From Yamadazyma tenuis (Eukaryota; Ascomycota; Pichiomycetes; Serinales; Debaryomycetaceae), in contig NC_089461.1 of assembly GCF_029203305.1 (NCBI RefSeq), forward strand, positions 2,480,001 to 2,544,000: DNA of 64,000 nucleotides, written 5' to 3'. This document shows positions 1 through 10,300 of the stretch, in pieces. The notes below the pieces were generated by a model. That model ran no database searches. It was not told the DNA's origin and was given only the letters and a program-made list of their open reading frames with translations. How positions within the stretch are numbered: the first letter of the stretch is position 1; the number at the start of each line of letters is the position of its first letter. Position numbers and translations under genes: made by a program.

Positions 1-475
1 GAAGGGTTTGGGCGTACTTGAACTTCTTTGTGTACTTGTTGTCTTTGAGCATAGCTTTCACCAAGTACGGTGGCGTTATGAAGAATTGGAGCAAGCTTTC
101 AAAGAGCTCATGGTTGTTGTGATTTTCTTGGACATTTTGTGGTTGATTAGGTACAATTTGTTGTTGTACTGGAGGTTCCAAGATTTCGTTGAACTTGATT
201 TTCTTATCGATTTTGACGGCTTTGTTGGCTTTTGATTCGAGGATTTCATACTGGGCATCGATGGTTGGCACGTCTAGTATTATTATTTCGGGTACGTTGT
301 ATATAGTTGCAGCTTTAGCCACTTGATAGGCAATGTTGGTAATCTGCTCTAAATTTGATGCGTTGGCATACGAGATGAGTGATGATGGCAAACATATAGA
401 GAACTGCACTTCGGGAGAAGACTTGTGGGGTTTTTTGGTCGGTTTATTGACGATTTCAGCTTTTCTTTTAGCCAT
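1..475 (-). CDS. SPOUT-type RNA methyltransferase-like protein, C-terminus cut by window edge
   Basis: Partial gene running off the left edge; the ATG complement is at 473-475 and the frame stays open to base 2, about 158 codons. The N-terminus is basic (MAKRKAEIVNKPTKKPHK), followed by a block containing FSICLPSSLISYANA, EQITNIAYQVAKAATIYNV and PEIIILDVP. Further on is LLQFFITPPYLVKAML. From memory this pattern matches the eukaryotic C9orf114/SPOUT1 family, to which the yeast proteins YMR310C and YGR283C belong; these are putative knotted RNA methyltransferases. The catalytic knot lies in the missing part, so activity cannot be judged. The family assignment rests on recalled motifs. Confidence 0.7.
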   Translation of the reverse strand, partial: MAKRKAEIVNKPTKKPHKSSPEVQFSICLPSSLISYANASNLEQITNIAYQVAKAATIYNVPEIIILDVPTIDAQYEILESKANKAVKIDKKIKFNEILEPPVQQQIVPNQPQNVQENHNNHELFESLLQFFITPPYLVKAMLKDNKYTKKFKYAQTL

Positions 476-566
476 TGTGGAGTGGAAAAAAATTACATCT
501 CATCGGGCTCGCGAACAAATGCGTACAGTATATTTTATTTATTAACGATTGTATGAACAAGATAAA

Positions 567-1976
567 TCAGTTTTCGTCTTCAGCTTCAGTTTTTGCAACC
601 ACTTCCTCAGCATCCACTTCTTCAGCGTCCACTTCTTCAGCGTCCTCTTCCTTGGCTTCGGCTTCCTCAGCTTCTTTTTGAAGCTTGGCCACCTTAGCCT
701 TGGCCTTTTCAATGTTGGCCTTGGTCTGTTCATCTTGCTTGGCTTCCAAAGCAGTCAAGGTTTCCTTCAAGGTGGCGACAGTGTCAGCAACATTCTCTTG
801 CTTGGTTGGCAATGGAATCGACAAGTCGGCCAAAGAAACAATGATATCTGGAGCAACAGTGAAAGCCTTTGCCTTGGAAGACTTACCCTTCTTGTTCTTC
901 TTGGAGTTGGTACCTTCAAAGAAAGACTCTTTTTCTTTTTTCAACACCGTGACATCACTTGGCATCTCCACGGTTCTAACTGAGTTGGTGTTGGTGACGA
1001 ACGATTCCTCCTCAAAGGTTTTTGGTTTTGGAATCACGTATTCGGGATCAAAGTACTTCAACAAGCTGTGAATGGCGTTGATTTCGGTTTCGAACGCGGG
1101 CTTCGAGGCTTCCAGCAACTCCTTGTCGGCCACTTCCTTGGCCTTGGCCTTCTTTTCCTCCTGCTGTCTGGACTTGTATTCTTCGTCTCTTCTCTTTCTT
1201 TCCTCGGTCATCAAGGTCTTGAACCTTGTGAATTCGTTGTCAAATTCGGATCTCAACTTCTTGATGGCATCATACTTGGAGTCCTTTTCCTTTCTCAAGG
1301 CGTTCCTCTTGGACACCAAGTCGCCCTTCTTGTCGTAGATGGATTTGTTGGCAGATCTAATTTCGTCCAACTCCTTTTGAATTGCCTCGTATTTGGCTTG
1401 CACCTCCTTGTTTTGGATGGCGTTCAACTTCTTCTTCAAGTCGGCGATTTTGGACTTGTCAGCGTCAATGGACTGCTGCTGCTTTTCGACAGAGCCAAAG
1501 TCCTTTTTCAACTTTCTCAAAGCAGACATCTCCTTAACGGTTTTTCTCTCGTCCGCCAACTTCAATTCACCCCCATCGACCAAACTGTCCAAGTAGGCGA
1601 TTCTGGCGTCGATATCCTTGACACTCTTGAAACTGTTTTTGCTGGTCTGTTGCTGAATCTCAGTGACCTTTCTCTTCAACTGGGTGTCAATTGCCTTGAT
1701 TTGATCCATGAATTGTTGTCTTTCACCCTTGATGGAGGCCTGCTGGGCAGTCAACTCCTTCAATTGCTGCTGCAATTCCTGCCTTTTGGAGTTGGTGGCG
1801 GAATCAACGGAGATCTTGTCGATTTGGGAAGTCAAAGTATTGATGGACAAGTCAACCTTTTCGATTTCCTTTCTCAACTTGGTGACTTCGGACTTCATGG
1901 CCGAGTCATCGGGACGCTTGATAAACCGTCTGGAGACGGCGGCAGCCGTTTGGGGGTTTTCGGAGAAAGAGGCCAT
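567..1976 (-). CDS. BFR1: Bfr1, mRNP/ER-associated coiled-coil protein
   Basis: A 469-residue protein, close to the 470 of S. cerevisiae Bfr1. It begins MASFSENPQTAAAVSRRFIKRPDD and is almost entirely charged coiled coil to about residue 290. A conserved block near 'SKPAFETEINAIHSLLKYFDPEYV' follows, and the tail is Lys/Glu/Ala-rich and acidic. Bfr1 binds polysome-associated mRNP complexes and the ER surface and is linked to secretion and nuclear segregation; it has no enzymatic motif. It is transcribed divergently from IDI1 across 329 bp. The acidic tail repeats AEEVDAEEVDAEEV. Identification rests on length, coiled-coil architecture and the recognised C-terminal block. Confidence 0.88.
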   Translation of the reverse strand: MASFSENPQTAAAVSRRFIKRPDDSAMKSEVTKLRKEIEKVDLSINTLTSQIDKISVDSATNSKRQELQQQLKELTAQQASIKGERQQFMDQIKAIDTQLKRKVTEIQQQTSKNSFKSVKDIDARIAYLDSLVDGGELKLADERKTVKEMSALRKLKKDFGSVEKQQQSIDADKSKIADLKKKLNAIQNKEVQAKYEAIQKELDEIRSANKSIYDKKGDLVSKRNALRKEKDSKYDAIKKLRSEFDNEFTRFKTLMTEERKRRDEEYKSRQQEEKKAKAKEVADKELLEASKPAFETEINAIHSLLKYFDPEYVIPKPKTFEEESFVTNTNSVRTVEMPSDVTVLKKEKESFFEGTNSKKNKKGKSSKAKAFTVAPDIIVSLADLSIPLPTKQENVADTVATLKETLTALEAKQDEQTKANIEKAKAKVAKLQKEAEEAEAKEEDAEEVDAEEVDAEEVVAKTEAEDEN

Positions 1977-2305
1977 TTTGTTACGTGGTGGGATTTAGAG
2001 GTAACCTGTCCAGTTGGTAATTTTCAGAGTGTGGATCTCACGCTCGACGATATGTAAAAATTTTTCTGCCACGACCGTGGAACTTGGCAGAACGGAAGAG
2101 AGTGGGAGGGTGTTAAGGTATATGGTGGTTGGACGATGAAGCGGCTACAGTTGGAGATACTGGTAGGTATGTATACCTTGAGTAGAGTCGTAGACATCCA
2201 TACTTTGGTGTGTAGGTTTCTGTCTTCACCTACTGGCCAAGGTGATCGGCTGGTCGTATAAGATAGTCGCGAGAGATTGGAGGGAAAAAAAACCAGACAA
2301 TCAGC
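1977..2305. promoter_or_regulatory. BFR1/IDI1 divergent intergenic region
   Basis: The 329 bp between the two start codons must hold both promoters. I see no coding potential, no RNA gene and no obvious TATA box near either start. An A-run lies just before the IDI1 ATG, a common 5' leader feature in yeasts. Confidence 0.6.
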
Positions 2306-3139
2306 ATGCCTTCCACTACATACGAACAGTTGGTGAAAAGCCTCGGAGAAGAAGAGGTCTTGTCGACGTGGAGAGATGTGGTACCAATCAGGGATATCTC
2401 GGGGCTTGCGACCACGAGCTCGTCACCGACGGGGGGAGATGAGGTTTTTGAAGGTCACGACGCAGAGCAAATCCGGTTGATGGATGAGTTGTGTATTGTG
2501 TTGGATTACAATGACAGGCCCTTGGGAGCGGGCACCAAGAAGTTGTGCCACCTAATGGACAACATCAATGGCGGGTTATTGCACCGGGCGTTTTCTGTGT
2601 TTCTTTTCAATGATCAAAATGAGTTGTTGTTGCAACAAAGAGCTGATGAGAAAATCACCTTTCCTTCCATGTGGACCAACACCTGCTGCTCGCACCCGTT
2701 GGCGGTACAGAGCGAGATGGGACCCGATATCTATCAGTTGGAGTCGGCGGTGGAAGGGGTCAAGACGGCGGCCCAGCGTAAGCTAGAGCATGAGTTGGGG
2801 ATTCCTCCCGAACAAGTCATTATGGAACACTTCAACTTTTTGACAAGAATCCACTATAAGTCCTCCAGTGGCGGAGATGACTCCAAGTGGGGAGAGCATG
2901 AGATTGACTATATTTTGGTGTTGAGGGCCAAGGATGTGTCCATCTCTGCCAACTTGAATGAGGTGAAGGACTATAAGTACGTGAGTCACCATCAGTTGAA
3001 GGAGATGTTCAAAGACCCTACGTTGGTGTTTACACCATGGTTCAAGTTGATTTGCCAAACGTTTTTGTTCAAGTGGTGGGACAACTTGGACAATTTGGAC
3101 GGATTTAAAGACGATAAGGTCCACCGTTTGTTGGGGTAG
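2306..3139 (+). CDS. IDI1: Isopentenyl-diphosphate delta-isomerase
   Basis: Interconverts isopentenyl and dimethylallyl diphosphate in the mevalonate/isoprenoid pathway. The protein has 277 residues (288 in S. cerevisiae) and a Nudix-type fold. The motif TNTCCSHPL near residue 125 carries the catalytic Cys, and WGEHEIDYIL near residue 195 carries the catalytic/metal-binding Glu. GGLLHRAFSVFLFN and LLLQQRADEKITFP are further family hallmarks. The start is the ATG at 2306, preceded by an A-rich leader. Nothing is missing compared with known yeast enzymes. Confidence 0.95.
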   Translation: MPSTTYEQLVKSLGEEEVLSTWRDVVPIRDISGLATTSSSPTGGDEVFEGHDAEQIRLMDELCIVLDYNDRPLGAGTKKLCHLMDNINGGLLHRAFSVFLFNDQNELLLQQRADEKITFPSMWTNTCCSHPLAVQSEMGPDIYQLESAVEGVKTAAQRKLEHELGIPPEQVIMEHFNFLTRIHYKSSSGGDDSKWGEHEIDYILVLRAKDVSISANLNEVKDYKYVSHHQLKEMFKDPTLVFTPWFKLICQTFLFKWWDNLDNLDGFKDDKVHRLLG

Positions 3140-3487
3140 GGCTGTAGTTGTATAGAGTAATAGTATTGTACTGTGTGGATCAGAACTTCGGGGGACTCAA
3201 ATTCGCAGCCATCCCACCAAGTTCTAAACCCACAAAACTTGTCAAAATCCTCAACCTTCTCCAAAATCGTCAAACTTCTAAAGAGGCCTCAAGATGCCCA
3301 TCTTCTCCACAACCCCACCCCCAATCACCAACCCCTAAACCCATTACTAATGGTTTTAAAACAATTTGACTGCAATTTGACTGCAATTTGACTGCAATTT
3401 GACTCTGTCGCACCGGGGACTCTTCCTCCCGGGCTTCGCGAAAACCAACTTTTTGAAAATGGCTCTGTACCATCCGATCAATTGACC
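3140..3487. other. IDI1-LIP5 intergenic region
   Basis: 348 bp containing the IDI1 3' end and LIP5 promoter. The only clear structure is an 11-bp tandem repeat at 3362-3404, listed separately. The rest is C- and A-rich without coding potential. Confidence 0.6.
3362..3404 (+). repeat. 11-bp tandem repeat (CAATTTGACTG) before LIP5
   Basis: CAATTTGACTG occurs three times in perfect tandem, followed by a fourth copy lacking its last base. The array ends about 83 bp before the LIP5 ATG. The 11-bp period is close to one helical turn, so equivalent bases face the same side of the DNA. Its role is unknown. Confidence 0.9.
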
Positions 3488-4678
3488 ATGTTAAGAGTAG
3501 CATTAAAAACTAGACTAAAGACCCAAAGCGCCCACTCCGTCCGATGCTTTGCCACAGAGGTCACGGGGGACTTGACAAAACCCAAGATCGCGTCCAGTAA
3601 ACCCAAAAAACGGAGAGAAACCATGTTCTCAGACCTGTTGAACAAGGGACCTTCATTTGCAGATTTTCTCACAGGAGACGCCGCCAAAATGGTGATCGAC
3701 CCATTGGAAGCGGCCAGAAAGGACCCTGACCAGCGGTTGCCCTCGTGGCTTAAGGTGCCCATTCCTAAGGGAAAATCGTTCAATAAATTGAAGGAAGACG
3801 TAAGGGAATTGAAGCTAGCAACCGTGTGTGAAGAAGCCAAGTGCCCCAATATCGGTGAGTGCTGGGGAGGAAAGAAATCTGAGGCCACTGCTACCATTAT
3901 GTTATTGGGAGACACATGTACCAGAGGTTGTCGGTTCTGTTCGGTGAAGACCAATAGAGCTCCTACCAAGCCAGATCCCATGGAACCAGAAAATACGGCC
4001 GAAGCCATCAGTAGATGGGGCTTGGGATACGTGGTGTTGACGACCGTCGACAGAGATGACTTGGTTGACGGAGGATCGCATCATTTGGCCGAGACCGTCA
4101 TGAAGATCAAGCAAAAGGCTCCTCAGATCTTGGTCGAGGTCTTGGGAGGAGATTTTAGAGGAAATTTGGACATGGTGAACATCTTGGCATCCAGTGGATT
4201 GGATGTGTATGCCCACAACATGGAGACGGTGGAGGCCTTAACTCCTCATGTCAGAGATAGAAGAGCCACTTATAGACAGAGTTTGGCAGTGTTGGAGAGG
4301 GCCAAACAGGTGAAGCCAACGTTGATCACAAAGACATCGATGATGTTGGGATTCGGTGAAACTGACGAGCAGGTGTTACAGAGTCTCCGGGACTTGAGAG
4401 CCATAAAGTGTGATGTGGTGACCTTTGGTCAGTATATGAGACCCACCAAGAGACACATGAAGGTAGTGGAATACGTCACACCCGAAAAGTTCGACTACTG
4501 GAAAAACAAGGCCTTGGAAATGGGCTTCTTATACGTTGCCAGTGGCCCATTGGTGAGATCATCGTATAAAGCTGGGGAAGCGTTCATCGAGAATATCATC
4601 CGAAAGAAAAGCCATAACGTTGGTGAGACTCCAAGATTGGCACAGGTCAAGGCCTCCGAGTTCAAGGTACAGAGCTAG
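3488..4678 (+). CDS. LIP5: Lipoyl synthase, mitochondrial
   Basis: Radical-SAM enzyme that inserts two sulfurs into protein-bound octanoyl groups to make lipoate for the mitochondrial 2-oxoacid dehydrogenases and glycine cleavage. 396 residues from the ATG at 3488; an upstream in-frame TTG is not a likely start. The N-terminus is basic ([21 protein letters not shown]) and fits a mitochondrial presequence. The auxiliary cluster motif [12 protein letters not shown] lies near residues 114-125. The radical-SAM CxxxCxxC appears as CTRGCRFC near 143-150. The C-terminal [12 protein letters not shown] is the conserved lipoyl synthase ending with the RSSY serine ligand. Confidence 0.96.
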   Translation: MLRVALKTRLKTQSAHSVRCFATEVTGDLTKPKIASSKPKKRRETMFSDLLNKGPSFADFLTGDAAKMVIDPLEAARKDPDQRLPSWLKVPIPKGKSFNKLKEDVRELKLATVCEEAKCPNIGECWGGKKSEATATIMLLGDTCTRGCRFCSVKTNRAPTKPDPMEPENTAEAISRWGLGYVVLTTVDRDDLVDGGSHHLAETVMKIKQKAPQILVEVLGGDFRGNLDMVNILASSGLDVYAHNMETVEALTPHVRDRRATYRQSLAVLERAKQVKPTLITKTSMMLGFGETDEQVLQSLRDLRAIKCDVVTFGQYMRPTKRHMKVVEYVTPEKFDYWKNKALEMGFLYVASGPLVRSSYKAGEAFIENIIRKKSHNVGETPRLAQVKASEFKVQS

Positions 4679-4833
4679 TCATGTACCAGTCGAGCTGACT
4701 CCAACCTTTTATGCCCCCTACCTATTTATGTCCTAATATACACTCTGGATTCTTCGATTTCAGAAGCTGCGAAAGCGCGACGCATCATCAAAATAACAAT
4801 AGATCAAACAACGCATCGAACAGTTAAGCGGGA

Positions 4834-7044
4834 ATGTCATTGAAAGACGACCTCAAGGATAATGACAGTGAAGACTCGCTTATCTCCCAGTTCGAGACTA
4901 CTTTGACCATCAGGTCCACTGCCAACGACTACGAAGATGACGTTTCCATGGCTCACTCCACCTTCTACAATCACTCCGGTTATATGAGAGATCAGACGAT
5001 CCCCATCTATGAGGAGGATGAGGATGACGACGACGAGGTGATACATCCAGCAGAGATCATTCAGTTCAAAGGTAAGCGAACCAACCGTCTCAAAACAACT
5101 AGCGCTGTGAAGGTGAAACATGAAGACCCCAGAGCAATAGACCTCAAGATCGAGCGTGACAGAGAATGGGAAAAGGATCGAGGCACCCGGTCGCGGTCCA
5201 ACTCGACCAAGTCCCGGTCCAGCTCAAACTCTCGCTCCAGCAAGAGCCCCAGTCCGCCACCGATTCCAGAACTTATATGGGAAGAGACCCAAAAGTACGA
5301 GAAGATCTTGAAGCCTTCGAGTTTAATTGACACATCGTTGTCAAAGTTTACAAACACCTTCAGCGACTTCTTGAAATCCAACCCACAAATAGAGCGTGAC
5401 TCGCCCAAGTTTAGGAAGGAGAGTGACAGAACCCTTGTGGTGTTATCGCCCTACTCAGCTGAACACGCATTTGGCAGAAAATGGGTCACCAAGTCGTATC
5501 TAGCCACCATTTTCGAGCGCCCACAACGTTTACTAGCATCTTGCATAGGCATTGCGGCGGCATTGACCATGTACCCGTTCTTCTACAAGATCGTCAACTC
5601 CACCAAAAGAGGGTCTATTTTTTCATCGCATGTATTGAAGATTCATGGCAAAAACTGGCCCCGAAAGCTATACGAACTATGTCTAGAAAGCCACGAGAAG
5701 CTCGCGGAGGGAAACTTGGAGGTTCCAGAAGATTGGAATACCGGTGACATATACTTGATTCCAAAAACCATCAATGCCATTGAAGGGGTTATAGGAGCCA
5801 TTGAAACGGGTATCGACTCTTTATTCAAGCAGAACTACAATTTGTCCTTCATTGTGATCAGGCCGCCTGGCCACCACTCCCATGCATGTTTGCCAAGCGG
5901 GTTCTGTTTGTTGAATAATGTCCAGATTGGTATTGAATATGCGTTTGAAAACTACGATGTTAGTCATGTGGCCATTCTTGACATCGATTTGCACCACGGG
6001 GACGGGTCTCAGGATATTTGTTGGGAAAGAGCCGGATTCACCGGCGATTATGGAAAGGACGAAGATGAGGATCTTGAACTTGGATTCGAACCCAGAGATG
6101 AATATGGAAAACGGTTTGCTCGATACCCCAAGGTCGGGTACTTTTCTTTGCACGATGTAAAGTCATACCCCACGGAATTGGGCTACGCCACAAAGGAAAA
6201 CATCAAGAATGCCTCTACCTGCATCATGGATCATGATTTGAACATTTGGAACGTTCATCTTCAAGAATGGGAAGATGAAGACGAATTCTACAAGCACTAT
6301 AAGACTAAGTACGTATCGATTCTCAACAGAGTCAACCAGTTCTTGAACCAAGCCAAGAAGCAGCACGAATTGGAGTTCCAACAGTACTTGATAAATAAGA
6401 AGAATGGTAGCTTGAACTCCAACAGCAAAGATAAGCCTCCTATGGCCTTCAAGCCCATGATAGTCATATCGGCAGGGTTCGATGCTTCTGAGTATGAAAA
6501 CCCCCAGATGCAACGCCATGGGATCAATGTGCCGACATCGTTCTACTCCAAGTTCACCAACGATGCTGTCAAATTATCCAAAATCCATAACTCAAAGCTC
6601 ATATCTTTCTTGGAAGGAGGATATTCGGACGGGGCGTTGACCACTGGTATCTTTTCTCATTTGATAGGCTTGACCAACAGTGTCAATGCTCATATGGAAG
6701 GAGATAAGGTTGACTCCAATCTCTGGAACTCTACGTGGGGATCAGATTTTGTCATGAAGGAGTTGACCAAGGGTTGCAAAAAAAATTGGATGCCATACAA
6801 ACAGCCCAAGACCGATGTGACCATCTGGGCCAACGAAGCCATCAAGCTCGGCCGGTCGATGATGCCAAACGCGGTTCTACCCAACAATTATATCTACCAA
6901 TACAAAGAAGAAGGAGCCGGGGACATTCCTAACCGAATGGTCAAAGACCTTATTGATGCGGACACCAGGATTAATGAAGATGGTGGGCCCCGGCATACCC
7001 GGTCCTACCTCAAGAAACTAGCATTAGCACAGCAAAAAGAATAG
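4834..7044 (+). CDS. HOS3: Hos3-type histone deacetylase
   Basis: Zn-dependent class II-like histone deacetylase of 736 residues (about 700 in S. cerevisiae Hos3). The first 200 residues are acidic and Ser/Arg-rich and look disordered. The deacetylase domain spans about residues 210-640. It contains the active-site histidines in RPPGHHSHA (near 345), the metal/charge-relay motif DIDLHHGDGSQ (near 383), ISAGFDASEYE and FLEGGYSDGAL. Hos3 can work as a homodimer without other subunits and in S. cerevisiae acts at the bud neck/daughter cell. A manual scan found no in-frame CTG codon in the whole gene. Confidence 0.92.
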   Translation: MSLKDDLKDNDSEDSLISQFETTLTIRSTANDYEDDVSMAHSTFYNHSGYMRDQTIPIYEEDEDDDDEVIHPAEIIQFKGKRTNRLKTTSAVKVKHEDPRAIDLKIERDREWEKDRGTRSRSNSTKSRSSSNSRSSKSPSPPPIPELIWEETQKYEKILKPSSLIDTSLSKFTNTFSDFLKSNPQIERDSPKFRKESDRTLVVLSPYSAEHAFGRKWVTKSYLATIFERPQRLLASCIGIAAALTMYPFFYKIVNSTKRGSIFSSHVLKIHGKNWPRKLYELCLESHEKLAEGNLEVPEDWNTGDIYLIPKTINAIEGVIGAIETGIDSLFKQNYNLSFIVIRPPGHHSHACLPSGFCLLNNVQIGIEYAFENYDVSHVAILDIDLHHGDGSQDICWERAGFTGDYGKDEDEDLELGFEPRDEYGKRFARYPKVGYFSLHDVKSYPTELGYATKENIKNASTCIMDHDLNIWNVHLQEWEDEDEFYKHYKTKYVSILNRVNQFLNQAKKQHELEFQQYLINKKNGSLNSNSKDKPPMAFKPMIVISAGFDASEYENPQMQRHGINVPTSFYSKFTNDAVKLSKIHNSKLISFLEGGYSDGALTTGIFSHLIGLTNSVNAHMEGDKVDSNLWNSTWGSDFVMKELTKGCKKNWMPYKQPKTDVTIWANEAIKLGRSMMPNAVLPNNYIYQYKEEGAGDIPNRMVKDLIDADTRINEDGGPRHTRSYLKKLALAQQKE

Positions 7045-7340
7045 AAATACAAATATTAAGGTTCAGATATCCTTTTGCAACACTTACATTCTGTAAATCT
7101 TAGGTCGGACGCGTGAAAATTTTTCTAGGATAGGCTTAAGCGTGTTGGATAGCTTTTAGAACAAATCAGGTTGAAATCCCATCACCTTAGCTTTTGACGA
7201 CACGATCCTTCACGTCTGCGTTAAGGTATAGTCAGAGTAGTACATTGTCTGTGTATTGAACTCGGTAAAACCCCTGACATCCGCCAATTCCTTTTCCAAT
7301 TGACTTATTTCCCCCTACCCCACGAACCACATAATCCATC

Positions 7341-10300
7341 ATGGACGAGGTAACACCCTCCCACCCCAACTTTGATAGGTCCAAGCTCTCCGACAAAGAG
7401 TATATCGAGCGACTTTTGTTCGAGATTAAGGAGCTCAAGTCCACTTTAGTGAGAAAGGATCAACTCATACAAAGTTTACAAGGCAATGGAGATAGCATTT
7501 CGGACGAGCCCAAAAAGCCCGAGTCCGACATCCCCCAGCGATCTGCTAGACGTAAGATCAAGGAATCCAGTGCCGACGAACAGAAGCTTGAACCAGCTGA
7601 ACAAATGGAGGTGGTGCCAGTTTCGAACTCTCAATCGCATTCGCTTGCAGAGGAGAACCATTTGCAAAAAGACGTTTCTATGACCTCGATTCAGAGTGAC
7701 CTCTCCATGGGTAACATTTCCACGTCGACTTCGCTTGACCACCCGTCTGGCGATGCCAGGACGTTGGACGGAGAAATTCACTCGAATCGGTCGTCCATAT
7801 ACTCGGATGAAGGTGCCAAAGGCATTTCGAACGTGTCTGAGGTCACCGACGAAACGACTCCGGTATTTGCAAATGACAGCACCATCAATGACCCGGTGGA
7901 GAACTCGGCCATCGAGGACTCGGCCCTTGAAAGTGAAGTAAGTGAAGTAAGTGAAGCTCAACTCGAACACAGGTCTTTGGAGGAACAAGACGCCTCTGGC
8001 CATTTGCGGCCTTCCAAGTCAAGTGACCCCCAGAACAGTGCAAATACCAGTGGCATCTTCCAACATAAGAACCACAGTGCTAGTAGTTTTCAGTCGTATC
8101 GTTCGAGGATAAAATTACCTCCAACATTACAGCAACAGGCCCAAGTGAAGGCTGCTCTGCACCAGCCAGGTCCGGGCCAGAGCTTGACTCCAACAGAGTT
8201 ATCGCCCAATCTCGCACCACTTTCCCAGCAACAGAACGTCCATCATCTGCCGGAGTCACAGGCTTTCACATACTCACCTTCTCTCCAACAATCCCCTCTG
8301 GTTGAACCTCCACGAATCCCGTTGCCCGAGTCCCCCAGTAAGGCGGCCAAAAACAACGTCTTACTCTCCGGAAAGTCTTTGCCACATAGCAAGACTTTTA
8401 AGGATTTGAATATCCAAACCCTCAAGGTCACTGTGCCATCTCCAAACCGAGAAGGAAACGCTTTAAGGTCTCCTGCGGTCTTGAACTATCAACAACCCAC
8501 AAATGCGACGAATACTCTGTTTCCTCCTGGGCCTCATCAATTTGGCCAGCCCATAGATGCTTTAACACGGGTCGATTATCCTAAACCTGCTGGTGAAGAG
8601 TATAAAGAAATACCTCGAACTCCAGAAGCCTTCTACAATAGTAGGGCCTTGGATGAGGCAGAGTTTAACCAGGGTAATCTCCCTGAAGATACCACCAGCA
8701 ACATGTCATCCCCAGTGGTGCCCTATTCCCAGTATTCGCAAGTATCTCCTGCCACGGGATACAGTTATAGAGGTGGTTTGGACTATGAGAGCGAATCGAT
8801 ACGGACCCCCATCACCACTGATTTTACGTCTCATGATTCGATCTACAATATCCGAAGTGCATCAGGCTCGAATAGAAACTTGCAAGCAAAGAACGGAGGT
8901 CTGAATGTGATGATTTCGAATAACTCCAGTTATCTGGTCAACAGAACCATGGTGAATGAAGATGATGGGGCGTTGTTCATCAAACCTGAAGAGTTCCAAA
9001 CTATTGCTCTCACCGTCATAAGCACCATTAGCAATGGTAATACCCAGGTTCAAGCCTCGACGTCCCTGAAGAGGCTAGATGATATTTTCATCACAATTGC
9101 TGTCAACGATAGGAGTACTGGTAAAGAGATGTGGAGAATCAAGAAATCGTTGAACCAGTTGATAGCCTTTGACAACGAGATCAGACCTACGGTCGAGTAC
9201 TTTGGTTTGCCTGTTCTTCCCGACAAGTCGTTGTTCTTTTCTACCACTCCCAATAAGATTGACGTGAGAATCAGTGGTTTGCAGAATTACTTCAACACCT
9301 TATTTGTGATGCCCCACATCCCCCACTTAATTCTTTTCAGAATCTGCAAGTATTTGTCGTTAGATTTTGTGAATCCTTTGGACGAATTCAAGAGTGGTTC
9401 CAGAAAGGAAGGGTATTTGGTCAGAAAGTACAAAGGCTTGGGCACCAGTTGGAAGGTGAGATGGTGTCAAGTCGATGGACCTGTGTTGGAGTTGTATGAC
9501 CAACCAGGAGGATCCTTGTTGGAGCAGATCAACTTGAAGCATTGTCAAATCGGCAGACAATCTAACGATTCAGTGGCCGAAGACAAAGGATATAGACATG
9601 CATTTTTAATCATGGAAAGCCACAAGAGTTCCAAATTGTCGAACTCGTTTCCAAAGCATTTCTTCTGTGCTGAAAATGACTATGAGCGAGATGAGTGGGT
9701 CAATGCATTGATAGACATGAGTCTCGTGGTTGACTCGAACTCCACGTCGACTGCAAACTCCATTAAAGATGACATTGCAGGGTATAACGTAAATTTTCAA
9801 ACACCCCGAAACTATGGCTCTGACTACCAGGATGAACCGGATTATACGAACAAGACCAAATCTCCAGTTCCTTCAAACGTGTCGTATCAAACCATGGACA
9901 GTCTTGAAAAAGAAAAGCCCACCGACAAAAAGGGTAAGAAGAGAAGCATTTTCCCGTTCAGAACCAAGGGTTCTAACCCAAACTCTAGCACGAGCCAGTT
10001 GTTTGATGCCAGTAATCTTGTTGACAGTGACTTGAGCAATGCTATAGCGTCTTCCCCCAATGCTAATAGTTCGTTCACCAGCAATTCAAGTCACCAGAAC
10101 GGCACTTCCGCCACTGTGGTCGAGGACTCTAGCATCCAACTGTACCTTGACAAGATGGGACTAGATGAACAGGTGAATAAACTGATTTTTGGCAGAGAAC
10201 TAGTACAAGCGTACGAAATTTCCCATCACAATTTTCTTGGAAGAGAGGTCCCCAGCATCATCTACCGGTGTATTGAGTTTTTGTTGAAGACTGGAGCCGT

